Shown: piece by piece, positions 25,581 through 33,416 of the stretch
Numbering within the stretch: position 1 is the first letter of the stretch
How the letters are laid out: every line of letters begins with the position of its first letter
NCBI RefSeq assembly: GCF_001746365.1
Contig: NZ_MJAJ01000027.1
Coordinates: 33,604-97,603, forward strand
Length of the DNA: 64,000 bases
DNA from: Streptomyces sp. LUP30
Lineage (GTDB): Bacteria > Actinomycetota > Actinomycetes > Streptomycetales > Streptomycetaceae
Direction: 5' to 3'
Position numbers and translations under genes: made by a program
Notes under the pieces: model-generated
Database searches by the model: none
What the model was told of the DNA's origin: nothing
The model's input: the letters and a program-made list of their open reading frames with translations, nothing else

Positions 25581-26732
25581 GTGACCGTCGACGACACGGG
25601 CTCCGGCGCGGGCGAGGACGGCCGGGGCAACCTGCCGGCCGCCGACCCGGGCGAGCCGGGCGACCCAGGTGAGGACCCGCATCCTCTCGCGCTGCGCCTC
25701 GAACAGCTCATCCTCGGTGCCGAGCGCCGTTACACCCCCTTCCAGGCCGCCCGCAGCGCGGGCGTCTCCATGGAGCTGGCGTCGCGCTTCTGGCGGGCCA
25801 TGGGCTTCGCCGACATCGGGCAGGCCAGGGCGCTCACCGAGGCCGACGTCCTCGCCCTGCGCCGACTGGCCGGTCTCGTCGAGGCCGGACTGCTGAGCGA
25901 GGCGATGGCCGTGCAGGTGGCGCGCTCCACCGGCCAGACCACCGCCCGGCTGGCGGAGTGGCAGATCGACTCCTTCCTGGAGGGCCTGACCGAGCCGCCC
26001 GAGCCGGGCATGACCCGCACCGAGGTCACCTATCCCATCGTCGAGCTGCTGCTGCCCGAGCTGGAGGAGTTCCTCGTCTACGTCTGGCGCCGGCAGCTCG
26101 CCGCCTCGGCGGGCCGGGTCGTGCAGGCGGCGGACGACGAGGAGATGGTCGACCGCCGGCTCGCCGTCTGCTTCGCCGACCTGGTCGGTTTCACCCGGCT
26201 GACCCGTCGCATGGAGGAGGAGGAGCTCGGCGAACTGGTGGAGGCCTTCGAGACCACCTCCGCCGACCTGGTGGCCGCCCGCGGCGGGCGACTGATCAAG
26301 ACCCTCGGCGACGAGGTGCTGTACGCCGCCGACGACGCGGGCACCGCCGCCGACATCGCGCTGCTGCTGGTCGAGACGATGAGCAACGACGAGACGATGC
26401 CCGAACTGCGCGTCGGCATGGCGTTCGGCACGGTCACCACCCGGATGGGCGATGTCTTCGGCACCACGGTCAACCTGGCCTCCCGCCTGACGTCGATAGC
26501 TCCCCGCGACGCCGTCCTGGTCGACAGCGCCTTCGCCGAGGAGCTCATCCGCACCGGCGACGCACCCTCCTCCGAGGCGGAGGCCGCCGAGGAGGCGGCC
26601 GCGGCGGAGAAGGAGGGCGAGGAGCCCCCGAAGTACCGCTTCGCGCTGCAGCCGATGTGGCAGCGCCCGGTGCGCGGCCTGGGCGTGGTCGAACCCTGGC
26701 TGCTCACCCGCCGCGGCGACCCGGACGACTAG
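25581..26732 (+). CDS. cya: Class III adenylate cyclase
   Basis: This 383-residue adenylate cyclase makes cAMP. The N-terminal half (about 30-150) holds a regulatory region with helix-turn-helix-like character (TPFQAARSAGVSMELASRFWRAMGFADI). The catalytic domain (about 190-345) has the two metal-binding Asp in CFADLVGFTRL (Asp200) and KTLGDEVLYA (Asp244), then GMAFGTVTTRMGDVFGTTVNLASRL. An acidic Glu/Ala-rich insert lies at about 325-350. There is no membrane segment, so it is soluble. In S. coelicolor the gene at this place is cya, needed for germination and normal development (established there). The GTG start at 25581 follows ggcagcagg. Confidence 0.94.
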   Translation: MTVDDTGSGAGEDGRGNLPAADPGEPGDPGEDPHPLALRLEQLILGAERRYTPFQAARSAGVSMELASRFWRAMGFADIGQARALTEADVLALRRLAGLVEAGLLSEAMAVQVARSTGQTTARLAEWQIDSFLEGLTEPPEPGMTRTEVTYPIVELLLPELEEFLVYVWRRQLAASAGRVVQAADDEEMVDRRLAVCFADLVGFTRLTRRMEEEELGELVEAFETTSADLVAARGGRLIKTLGDEVLYAADDAGTAADIALLLVETMSNDETMPELRVGMAFGTVTTRMGDVFGTTVNLASRLTSIAPRDAVLVDSAFAEELIRTGDAPSSEAEAAEEAAAAEKEGEEPPKYRFALQPMWQRPVRGLGVVEPWLLTRRGDPDD

Positions 26733-26773
26733 ACCCCTGCCTTCCGGTGTCCTCATGGGCGCCGCGAACCTCT

Positions 26774-27457
26774 CTAGAGCTTCGGCAGGGTGGCTCCCAG
26801 CGGGTCCACGCACAGGCCGACGACCGGGACGCAGACGCCCGGCTGCCGCGGGGTCCCGGTGTGCCCCGGCTGGGGCGCGGGCGGCGTCGTGGCCGGGGCG
26901 GGGGCCGGCGTCGCCGAGGGCCGGGGAGCCGTGGTCGACGTGGGCGCGGGCTGTGGCGCGTCGGGCTCCCGGGGCGTGTCGGCCGCAGGCCGCGTGGGCG
27001 CCGCGCCGGGCGGTGCCTGGGTGTAGGTGGCGCCCGGAGTGAGGGCGACGGACGTCGGTGAGCCGGGGGCGCCCGGCAGAAGGCCGACCTCGGGGGCCGG
27101 ACCGGCACTCGCGCCGCCCATCGCGCTGGGCGCGGTCGGGGAGGGCGCGACGGTGGCCGCGGTGTCGACCGAGCGGCCGGGGTCGTCGTCGGCCCCGGTG
27201 CTCGCGACGGGATCGGGCTGCGGATCGGCCTCGGCGGCGCCCACACCGGCGGGCCCACCCGCGTCGGGGGTCAGCCGTACGAAGCTCAGCACCCCCGCGG
27301 CCAGAGCGAGGCCGCCGGCGGCGAACAGCACCTTGTGGGGGCGGGGCCGGCGATGCCGGCCACGGGGGCGCGGCGCCCACGGCCGGTCGGCCTCGGCCTC
27401 CGTCGGGGCCGTCACGTCGTGTGCCGTCACGTCCGGCCCGGTCCGCGTGCTCGTCAT
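26774..27457 (-). CDS. Membrane-anchored proline/alanine-rich protein
   Basis: This 227-residue protein has a basic cytoplasmic N-terminus (RPRGRHRRPRPHKV), one membrane helix (about residues 43-62) and a long extracytoplasmic Pro/Ala/Thr low-complexity region. It ends in a small motif with two Cys (CVPVVGLCVDPLGATLPKL). The Cys pair could form a disulfide. The layout suggests an exported protein tethered to the membrane and spanning the cell wall. Function is unknown. It converges on cya with a 41-bp gap. Confidence 0.72.
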   Translation of the reverse strand: MTSTRTGPDVTAHDVTAPTEAEADRPWAPRPRGRHRRPRPHKVLFAAGGLALAAGVLSFVRLTPDAGGPAGVGAAEADPQPDPVASTGADDDPGRSVDTAATVAPSPTAPSAMGGASAGPAPEVGLLPGAPGSPTSVALTPGATYTQAPPGAAPTRPAADTPREPDAPQPAPTSTTAPRPSATPAPAPATTPPAPQPGHTGTPRQPGVCVPVVGLCVDPLGATLPKL

Positions 27458-27640
27458 CGCGTTTCCTCCCGGATGCGATCGCGCCCCCGCTGCGCCGGGG
27501 CGGACGCACGTTATGCGCTCCTGTGAGTGGTGCGGGGCGAGTTGGGCGGGATGTCACTCGAACGGGTGGACGGGACTCTCGACGGGGACGGGTTCACTCT
27601 TTCGCTGCCGGGCCTCGGCTGCGATGATCGGACCACAGTT

Positions 27641-27656
27641 GTTAACCATCGTTAAC
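27641..27656. promoter_or_regulatory. GTTAAC-CATC-GTTAAC operator candidate
   Basis: Two palindromic GTTAAC hexamers separated by CATC form a 16-bp inverted repeat two bases ahead of the ribosome site of the enoyl-CoA hydratase gene. It is A+T-rich in an otherwise G+C-rich region, which makes chance less likely. A TetR-type repressor is a plausible partner, but none is adjacent. Confidence 0.6.
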
Positions 27657-27668
27657 CCGGAGGGTGTC

Positions 27669-28493
27669 GTGAGCGGTGTCGTGGGCGTCGGGGGCGAGGA
27701 GCGGTTCGGGGAGTTCGTGGCGGTGCGCCGGCACGGGGACGGCGGCCATGTCGCGGAGCTGGCCCTGGACCGGCCGAAGGCCATGAACGCCGTGTCCACC
27801 GACATGGCCCGGTCGATCGCGGGGGCCTGTGCGGCGCTGGGCGGGGACCGGGCGGTCCGGGTGGTCGTGCTGACCTCGACGCACGAGCGGGCGTTCTGCG
27901 TCGGCGCGGACCTCAAGGAGCGCAACTCCCTCAGCGACGCCGAGCTGGTCCGCCAGCGGCCGGTGGCGCGCGGGGCCTACACCGGCGTGCTGGAACTGCC
28001 GGTCCCCACGGTCGCCGCGGTGCACGGTTTCGCGCTGGGCGGCGGCTTCGAGCTGGCGCTCGCCTGCGACCTGATCGTGGCCGACGGCACGGCCGTGGTG
28101 GGGCTGCCCGAGGTGTCGGTGGGCGTGATCCCGGGCGGCGGCGGGACGCAGTTGCTGCCGCGCCGGGTGGGGGCGGCGCGGGCGGCCGAGCTGGTCTTCA
28201 CCGCCCGCCGGGTGCAGGCGGCCGAGGCGCGTGAGCTGGGCCTGGTGGACGTGCTGGTGGAGGACGGGCGGGACCGGGAGGAGGCTCTGGCGCTGGCCGC
28301 GCGCATCGGCGCCAACTCGCCGGTGGGGCTGCGGGCGGCGAAGCGGGCTCTGCGGCTCGGGCAGGGGCTGGACCTGCGGGCCGGGCTGGAGGTCGAGGAC
28401 GCGGCGTGGCGGTCGGTGGCGTTCTCGGGGGACCGGGCGGAGGGGGTGGCCGCGTTCAACGAGAAGCGGAAGCCGCAGTGGCCGGGCGAGTGA
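27669..28493 (+). CDS. Enoyl-CoA hydratase/isomerase family protein
   Basis: This 274-residue crotonase-fold protein probably hydrates enoyl-CoA in fatty-acid or related degradation. It has LDRPKAMNAVSTDMARSI, the oxyanion-hole motifs AFCVGADLKE and HGFALGGGFELALACDL, and ADGTAVVGLPEVSVGVIPGGGGTQLLPRRVG, where Glu in LPEV is a catalytic acid. The GTG at 27669 has GGAGG five bases upstream. An inverted repeat GTTAAC-CATC-GTTAAC sits directly before the ribosome site, so the gene is probably repressor-controlled. The substrate cannot be told from the sequence. Confidence 0.9.
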   Translation: MSGVVGVGGEERFGEFVAVRRHGDGGHVAELALDRPKAMNAVSTDMARSIAGACAALGGDRAVRVVVLTSTHERAFCVGADLKERNSLSDAELVRQRPVARGAYTGVLELPVPTVAAVHGFALGGGFELALACDLIVADGTAVVGLPEVSVGVIPGGGGTQLLPRRVGAARAAELVFTARRVQAAEARELGLVDVLVEDGRDREEALALAARIGANSPVGLRAAKRALRLGQGLDLRAGLEVEDAAWRSVAFSGDRAEGVAAFNEKRKPQWPGE

Positions 28494-28514
28494 GTCCGCG
28501 GGGACGGCCGCTGT

Positions 28515-28527
28515 CACTCTAAGTGCC
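28515..28527 (+). promoter_or_regulatory. BldD-box-like sequence before the GGDEF gene
   Basis: TCACTCTAAGTGC matches the BldD consensus TNACNC(A/T)GNGTNA at all but two fixed positions and contains CACT/AGTG half-sites. It lies about 70 bp upstream of the diguanylate cyclase gene. From memory, BldD controls several cdg genes in Streptomyces. Confidence 0.45.
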
Positions 28528-28597
28528 CCCTCCGTGTCTCTTTTTCACCCAAATATCCCTAGCCTGGGGTGATGGGCGAGGGCAGTGGGTGAGGGCG

Positions 28598-29746
28598 ATG
28601 GGTGAGGACGGACGCCTTGTGGCCGTGGTGGCGCTCGCGCAGGGCATGGCCGCCGCGCGCACCCCCCGCGAGTCGTGGCGGGCCGCGGCGCTCGGCGCGT
28701 GCCGCGCGCTGGCCGGGGACTTCGCCGCCCTCTCGGTGTGGGAACGCGACCTCGGGCGGCTGCGCGTCCTGGCGAACGTGGGCGACCGGGCCGCCGACGA
28801 GGACGAGTTCCCGGAGGCCGAGGCCTACCCGGTGCACCAGTTCCCCGAGATCACCGAGTTCCTGCACGAGCGCTGGGCGGCCGGCGGCGAACCCAACGCC
28901 TGGGTGGAGACCGCCCAGGGACCGGCCGCAGGCCGCCCCGGCTACTGTCATCAGAGGGTCGCCGCCCTCCGCCGCCGGGGCCGCGGCTCCTGCGTGGTCG
29001 CGCCGATCGTGCTGCACGGCCGGGCCTGGGGCGAGCTGTATGTGGCGCGCTCCGCCGGCGCCCCCGTCCTCGACCGCGCCGACGCCGACTTCGCCACCGT
29101 GCTGGCCGCCGTCGTCGCGGCCGGGCTCGCCCAGACCGAGCGGCTGGAGGAGGCCCGCCGACTCGCCTTCACCGACGCCCTGACCGGTCTGGCCAACCGC
29201 AGGGCCGTCGACGTGCGGCTGGAGGAGGCGGTCGAGCGGCACCGTGCGGAGGGGGTCGTCGTCAGCCTCGTCGTGTGCGATCTCAACGGGCTGAAGCGGG
29301 TCAACGACACCCGGGGGCACGCGGTCGGGGACCGGTTGCTGGAGCGGTTCGGGTCGGTGCTCTCGCTGTGCGGGGCGATGCTGCCGGGCGCGCTGGCCGC
29401 CCGGCTGGGCGGGGACGAGTTCTGTCTGCTGGCCGTGGGCCCGCCCGCCGACGACGTCGTCGAGGTCGCCGGTGAGCTCTGCCGCCGGGCCGGCGAGCTG
29501 GAGCTCGGCGAGGGGGTGGCCTGCGGAGTCGCCTCCACCCAGGACCCCATCGGGCCGGTGGGCTCGGCGCGGCGGCTGTTCCGGCTGGCCGACGCCGCCC
29601 AGTACCGGGCCAAGGCGGTGCGGGCCGCCCGGCCGGTGGTCGCCGGGCGGGAGGGGCCGGACGATCCCGTGGTGCGGCTGGCCGACGAGCCGCCCCCGGA
29701 GCGGGAGCGGACCGCCGAGCGGCGCAGGTTCCGGGGGCGGCCCTGA
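28598..29746 (+). CDS. cdgE: Diguanylate cyclase, GAF-GGDEF
   Basis: This soluble 382-residue c-di-GMP synthase has a GAF-like sensor domain (about residues 5-185) and a GGDEF domain (about 195-360). The helix AFTDALTGLANRRA opens the cyclase, and RLGGDEF carries an intact active site (GGDEF at 271-275). The usual inhibitory RxxD site five residues before GGDEF is absent (ALAAR instead), so product inhibition may be missing. There is no EAL domain. By position it matches the gene I recall as cdgE (SCO4931). A BldD-like box lies upstream. The ATG at 28598 or a GTG at 28589 could start it. Confidence 0.9.
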   Translation: MGEDGRLVAVVALAQGMAAARTPRESWRAAALGACRALAGDFAALSVWERDLGRLRVLANVGDRAADEDEFPEAEAYPVHQFPEITEFLHERWAAGGEPNAWVETAQGPAAGRPGYCHQRVAALRRRGRGSCVVAPIVLHGRAWGELYVARSAGAPVLDRADADFATVLAAVVAAGLAQTERLEEARRLAFTDALTGLANRRAVDVRLEEAVERHRAEGVVVSLVVCDLNGLKRVNDTRGHAVGDRLLERFGSVLSLCGAMLPGALAARLGGDEFCLLAVGPPADDVVEVAGELCRRAGELELGEGVACGVASTQDPIGPVGSARRLFRLADAAQYRAKAVRAARPVVAGREGPDDPVVRLADEPPPERERTAERRRFRGRP

Positions 29747-29824
29747 GAGTGTGACGCAGTCGGTAAGGGGCGAACCCCGCCTCCACTGGTGACATCGTGG
29801 TCTTCAGTCACTACGCTCCTGAAT

Positions 29825-31399
29825 ATGGATATGCACACTGTGGTGGTGGGGACGCACGGCGTGACCGCGTCCGACGTGCTCGCCGTGGCGCGCGGCGGCG
29901 CCCGCGTCGAGCTCTCCGAGGAGGCGGTGGCGGCACTCGCCGCGGCCCGCGAGATCGTGGACGCGCTGGCGGCCAAGCCCGAGCCGGTCTACGGCGTCTC
30001 CACCGGGTTCGGCGCCCTCGCCACCCGGCACATCAGCCCGGAGCTGCGCGCCCAGCTGCAGCGCAACATCGTCCGCTCGCACGCGGCCGGGATGGGCCCG
30101 CGCGTGGAGCGCGAGGTCGTCCGGGCCCTGATGTTCCTGCGGCTGAAGACCGTCTGTTCCGGACACACCGGCGTGCGGCCCCAGGTCGCGCAGACCATGG
30201 CCGACATCCTGAACGCCGGCATCACCCCGGTCGTCCACGAATACGGCTCCCTCGGCTGCTCCGGCGACCTGGCCCCGCTCTCGCACTGCGCCCTCACCCT
30301 CATGGGCGAGGGCGACGCGGAGGGCCCGGACGGCGTCGTCCGGCCCGCCGGCGACCTGCTCGCCGAGCACGGCATCGCCCCCGTCGAACTGCGCGAGAAG
30401 GAGGGCCTGGCGCTCCTCAACGGCACCGACGGCATGCTCGGCATGCTGGTCATGGCCCTCGCCGACCTCGACATGCTCTACAAGTCCGCCGACGTCACGG
30501 CGGCGCTGTCGCTGGAGGCCCTGCTCGGCACCGACAAGGTCCTCGCCCCCGAGCTGCACGCCATCCGCCCGCACCCGGGCCAGGGCGCCTCGGCCGCCAA
30601 CATGCTCGCGGTGCTGGCGGGTTCGGAGCTCACCGGCCACCACCAGGACGACGCCCCGCGCGTCCAGGACGCCTACTCCGTGCGCTGCGCCCCGCAGGTC
30701 GCCGGCGCCGGCCGCGACACCATGGCCCATGCCCGTCTGGTGGCCGAGCGAGAGCTGGCCTCGGCCGTCGACAACCCGGTGGTGCTGCCTGGGGACACCT
30801 CACAGGCTTTCGGCACCGGGGGAGGGCGGGTCGAGTCCAACGGCAACTTCCACGGCGCGCCGGTCGCCTACGTGCTGGACTTCCTCGCCATCGCCGTCGC
30901 CGACCTCGCCTCCATCGCCGAGCGGCGCACCGACCGGCTGCTGGACAAGAACCGCAGCCACGGCCTCCCGCCGTTCCTCGCGGACGACGCCGGCGTCGAC
31001 TCCGGGCTGATGATCGCCCAGTACACGCAGGCCGCGCTGGTCAGCGAGCTGAAGCGGCTGGCCGTGCCGGCGTCCGCCGACTCGATCCCGTCCTCCGCCA
31101 TGCAGGAGGACCACGTGTCGATGGGCTGGTCCGCGGCCCGCAAGCTGCGCACCGCCGTCGACAACCTCACGCGGGTGATCGCCGTCGAGCTGTACGCCGC
31201 CACGCGCGGCCTCGAACTGCGCGAGGGTCTGACCCCGGCGCCGGCGAGCCGGGCCGTGATCGAGGCCGTGCGCAAGGCGGGCGTCCAGGGCCCCGGCCCG
31301 GACCGGTTCCTCGCGCCCGACCTCGCGGCGGCGGACGCGTTCGTGCGCGACGGAGGCGTGGTCGCCGCCGTGGAGACGGTCACCGGGCCGCTGCGGTAG
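29825..31399 (+). CDS. hutH: Histidine ammonia-lyase
   Basis: This 524-residue HutH deaminates histidine to urocanate, the first step of histidine breakdown. Motifs are YGVSTGFGALA, the MIO-forming loop GSLGCSGDLAPLSH, LLNGTDGMLG, QDAYSVRCAPQV (catalytic Tyr/Arg), SNGNFHG and SSAMQEDHVSMGWSAARK. The MIO triad reads Cys145-Ser-Gly instead of the common Ala-Ser-Gly; I recall the same in other Streptomyces HutH. An extra ~10-residue loop rich in Gly/Thr/Ser lies at about 323-334, just before the SNGNFHG motif. ATGs at 29825 and 29831 are both possible starts. No other hut gene is nearby, as usual in Streptomyces. Confidence 0.95.
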   Translation: MDMHTVVVGTHGVTASDVLAVARGGARVELSEEAVAALAAAREIVDALAAKPEPVYGVSTGFGALATRHISPELRAQLQRNIVRSHAAGMGPRVEREVVRALMFLRLKTVCSGHTGVRPQVAQTMADILNAGITPVVHEYGSLGCSGDLAPLSHCALTLMGEGDAEGPDGVVRPAGDLLAEHGIAPVELREKEGLALLNGTDGMLGMLVMALADLDMLYKSADVTAALSLEALLGTDKVLAPELHAIRPHPGQGASAANMLAVLAGSELTGHHQDDAPRVQDAYSVRCAPQVAGAGRDTMAHARLVAERELASAVDNPVVLPGDTSQAFGTGGGRVESNGNFHGAPVAYVLDFLAIAVADLASIAERRTDRLLDKNRSHGLPPFLADDAGVDSGLMIAQYTQAALVSELKRLAVPASADSIPSSAMQEDHVSMGWSAARKLRTAVDNLTRVIAVELYAATRGLELREGLTPAPASRAVIEAVRKAGVQGPGPDRFLAPDLAAADAFVRDGGVVAAVETVTGPLR

Positions 31400-31413
31400 C
31401 GCCGGCACCGTAC

Positions 31414-31456
31414 GGGGCCCTGCCCGCGCGTCCGTGCGGCGCGAGGACAGGGCCCC
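31414..31456. terminator. Bidirectional terminator after hutH
   Basis: GGGGCCCTG (31414-31422) pairs with CAGGGCCCC (31448-31456) around an inner CGCGC/GCGCG helix. It lies between convergent hutH and the lipoprotein gene. Confidence 0.75.
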
Positions 31457-31471
31457 GGTGTGCGCCGGGAG

Positions 31472-32278
31472 TCACTTGAGCTTGGCGACCTGCGCGGCGA
31501 CGACGGCGGCCGGCACGGCGGACGACTTGCCGGTGGACGTGAGCGAGGCGAAGTCCACCGTGTAGAACGAGGCCACGGTGTTGCCCTTGCGCACCACCTG
31601 GGTGTGGAAGGTGGCCGTGCCGTCGCCGTCGACGTCGGAGTCGACCGTGAACGCCACGGACTCGTCACCGCTTCGCGCCCCCTGCTCCGGGGCGACCTTG
31701 GTGATCTTCTGCTTCTCGCCCTGGGCGGTGACCCCGAACCCGCCGGAGCAGGCCGCGACGCCGTCGGAGACCGACTTGAAGGCCTTCTCCGCGCCGTCGC
31801 CCTCGTACGAGGAGAGGCCCACGAAGGTCAGCTTGACCTTGAAGGCGCCCTCGAGGTCGGACTGGCTGATGTCCCCGGGGGACTTGGTGGCGGCGGCCGA
31901 CGCGTTGTCCTCCGTCAGCGTGTTGCTCGCATGGGACTCCGTGTCGCCGGGCGCGAGACCGGACATGGCGTAGGCGAGCGGCGCGCACGCCTCCTTGTCG
32001 GTCTTCACCACGCTCTTGGAGGCCGGCAGGGTGTCGTCGCCCGAGGTGACCTTGTAGCCCTTGACCTCGCCCTGGGCGAGCAGCAGCTTCTCCAGCTCGG
32101 CCGTGGGCAGCGCCTTGGCGTCGGAGGCGGTCGTGGAGCCCCCGGAGGCCGCGGAGGACGCCGGGCCCTTGGCGTCGCCGGCGTCCTTCGCCCCGTCGGA
32201 GCAGGCGGTCAGGAGGGAGAGCGACAGCGCGCCGATGGCGGCGGTGGCGCACAGCCGTGTCCCCGGTGATCTCTTCAT
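31472..32278 (-). CDS. Lipoprotein of unknown function
   Basis: This 268-residue predicted lipoprotein has signal peptide MKRSPGTRLCATAAIGALSLSLLTAC with lipidated Cys26. A Ser/Ala/Gly-rich linker of about 30 residues follows, then a globular domain with two further Cys (EACAPLAY, AACSGGFG) that could form a disulfide. The pattern resembles other exported actinomycete lipoproteins in which a disulfide-linked domain follows a flexible tether, but I cannot name a family. It sits between hutH (convergent) and a sortase-substrate gene on the same strand. Confidence 0.82.
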   Translation of the reverse strand: MKRSPGTRLCATAAIGALSLSLLTACSDGAKDAGDAKGPASSAASGGSTTASDAKALPTAELEKLLLAQGEVKGYKVTSGDDTLPASKSVVKTDKEACAPLAYAMSGLAPGDTESHASNTLTEDNASAAATKSPGDISQSDLEGAFKVKLTFVGLSSYEGDGAEKAFKSVSDGVAACSGGFGVTAQGEKQKITKVAPEQGARSGDESVAFTVDSDVDGDGTATFHTQVVRKGNTVASFYTVDFASLTSTGKSSAVPAAVVAAQVAKLK

Positions 32279-32320
32279 GAGCGAACTATGAGGAAGCCGT
32301 CAAAGATCAGTCAAGTTATT

Positions 32321-32719
32321 TCAAAAACCCAGACGTTCCCGGCGAATCGAGTAGAAAACGAAGCCCGCGCCGAGGGCGAGCAGCGTGGTCCCGCCCACGA
32401 CATAGGGGGTCGTGTCGAAGCTTCCGGTGTCGGCGAGCCGGGTGCCGTCGCCGGTCGTGGTGTCGGTCGTGGTGTCGGCCGCGGTCCGGACGGCCGTCAG
32501 GGTCGACGCGTTGTCGGCGGTCGCCCGGGTCGCCCGGGTCGCGTCCGCCGCGTCGGCCGTGGTCGTCGACGCGGCTCGCGCCTGGGTCGTGACCTGCGTC
32601 GTCGTCTCCGTTCTGACCGGGGCGTCCTGGGACGCGTTGGCGGACGGGACGAACCACAGGGCGCCCAGCAGGGTCCCCGCGGCGGTGGCGGTCAGCAACG
32701 GACGGCGAGCGGATGACAC
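32321..32719 (-). CDS. LAxTG cell-wall sorted surface protein
   Basis: This 132-residue exported protein has an N-terminal signal peptide (RRPLLTATAAGTLLGALWFVPSANA) and a Thr/Ala-rich stalk of about 60 residues. Its C-terminal sorting signal is LADTG followed by a hydrophobic helix (YVVGGTTLLALGAGFVFY) and tail RRERLGF. LAxTG is the signal recognised by class E sortases of Streptomyces, so the protein should be covalently attached to peptidoglycan. I chose the GTG at 32719 because AAGGGGA lies about nine bases upstream and the signal peptide then begins at once. No sortase gene is in the window. Confidence 0.82.
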   Translation of the reverse strand: MSSARRPLLTATAAGTLLGALWFVPSANASQDAPVRTETTTQVTTQARAASTTTADAADATRATRATADNASTLTAVRTAADTTTDTTTGDGTRLADTGSFDTTPYVVGGTTLLALGAGFVFYSIRRERLGF

Positions 32720-32828
32720 GGAATATCGATCCCCTTGTGACGCTGGCGAATTGGCCGTGTGGCCCGATGCTAATGAAAGGCGCGGGTCGCGGGAAAGTTG
32801 CGGGAGCCATGAGTCGTACGCTCCGGCC

Positions 32829-33197
32829 ATGAGCACTGAAGAGTCATCACGTTTTGTTCGGATTCGGGTGGAAATTCTCCTCGAGGTTCATGACGAGGAC
32901 GCCGTGACCGCGGCCGCGCTGCGACGGCTCGCCGAGGACGAGGGGATCCCGGACGCCGAGCGCGCCCATGCCGAGGGCGCTGTGACGGAGGACACCGCGG
33001 AGGCCCTGGCCTACCTCGTCGATCCGTTCGACCTGGTCGGCGGGGTCGACGGAGTGGAGCTCCAGCAGGCCTCCTGGTCCAGCGAGCGGGTCGAGTACGA
33101 CCCGGATTCGCCGGAGTGGGACCTCGACGACGATGATGTCGACGAGGATGGGGACCAGGACGACGAGTCCGACGGTGAACAGGTCGGCATCGGCTGA
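32829..33197 (+). CDS. Small acidic protein of unknown function
   Basis: This 122-residue cytoplasmic-looking protein has no signal or membrane segment. The first ~95 residues form a mixed helix/strand region (FVRIRVEILLEVHDEDAVTAAALRRLAEDEG, EALAYLVDPFDLVGGVDGVELQQASW). The last ~25 residues are almost all Asp/Glu/Gly (DLDDDDVDEDGDQDDESDG). I do not recognise a family. It is divergent from the sortase-substrate gene and followed by a strong hairpin, so it is transcribed alone. Confidence 0.72.
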   Translation: MSTEESSRFVRIRVEILLEVHDEDAVTAAALRRLAEDEGIPDAERAHAEGAVTEDTAEALAYLVDPFDLVGGVDGVELQQASWSSERVEYDPDSPEWDLDDDDVDEDGDQDDESDGEQVGIG

Positions 33198-33212
33198 GCG
33201 TTGCGGGAAACC

Positions 33213-33248
33213 CGTGACCCCGGACGGCGACCGCCGTCCGGGGTCACG
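33213..33248 (+). terminator. Terminator after the small acidic-protein gene
   Basis: A near-perfect inverted repeat of up to 17 bp (33213-33229 with 33232-33248; core GTGACCCCGGACGG) begins 16 bp past the stop codon. Confidence 0.85.
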
Positions 33249-33289
33249 CCGTCTTAGGGGGGCGCACGAGCCGACACCCGCACCATGCG

Positions 33290-33305
33290 TGCCACGAACG
33301 TGGCA
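33290..33305. promoter_or_regulatory. TGCCAC-GAAC-GTGGCA inverted repeat
   Basis: A perfect 6-4-6 inverted repeat lies upstream of the L,D-transpeptidase gene, about 25 bp before an ECF-type promoter candidate (GGAAC at 33329-33333, CGTT at 33352-33355). It could be an operator. Confidence 0.4.
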
Positions 33306-33416
33306 TGCCCCACACCTTCGGAGAATGTGGAACGGGACGCACCGCTCGTAGCGTTGAAGTTTCCAAACGGGGACTCTCGGGGTTTTCAGGCAATGGCAAC
33401 GATGGAGAAGCGTGTG

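Noticed and set aside
24468..27557. A 1,029-codon open frame on the minus strand opposite birA and cya
   Set aside because: The codons mirror the high-G+C third positions of birA and cya, the product is Arg/Gly/Ala low-complexity without domains, and both plus-strand genes are clear.
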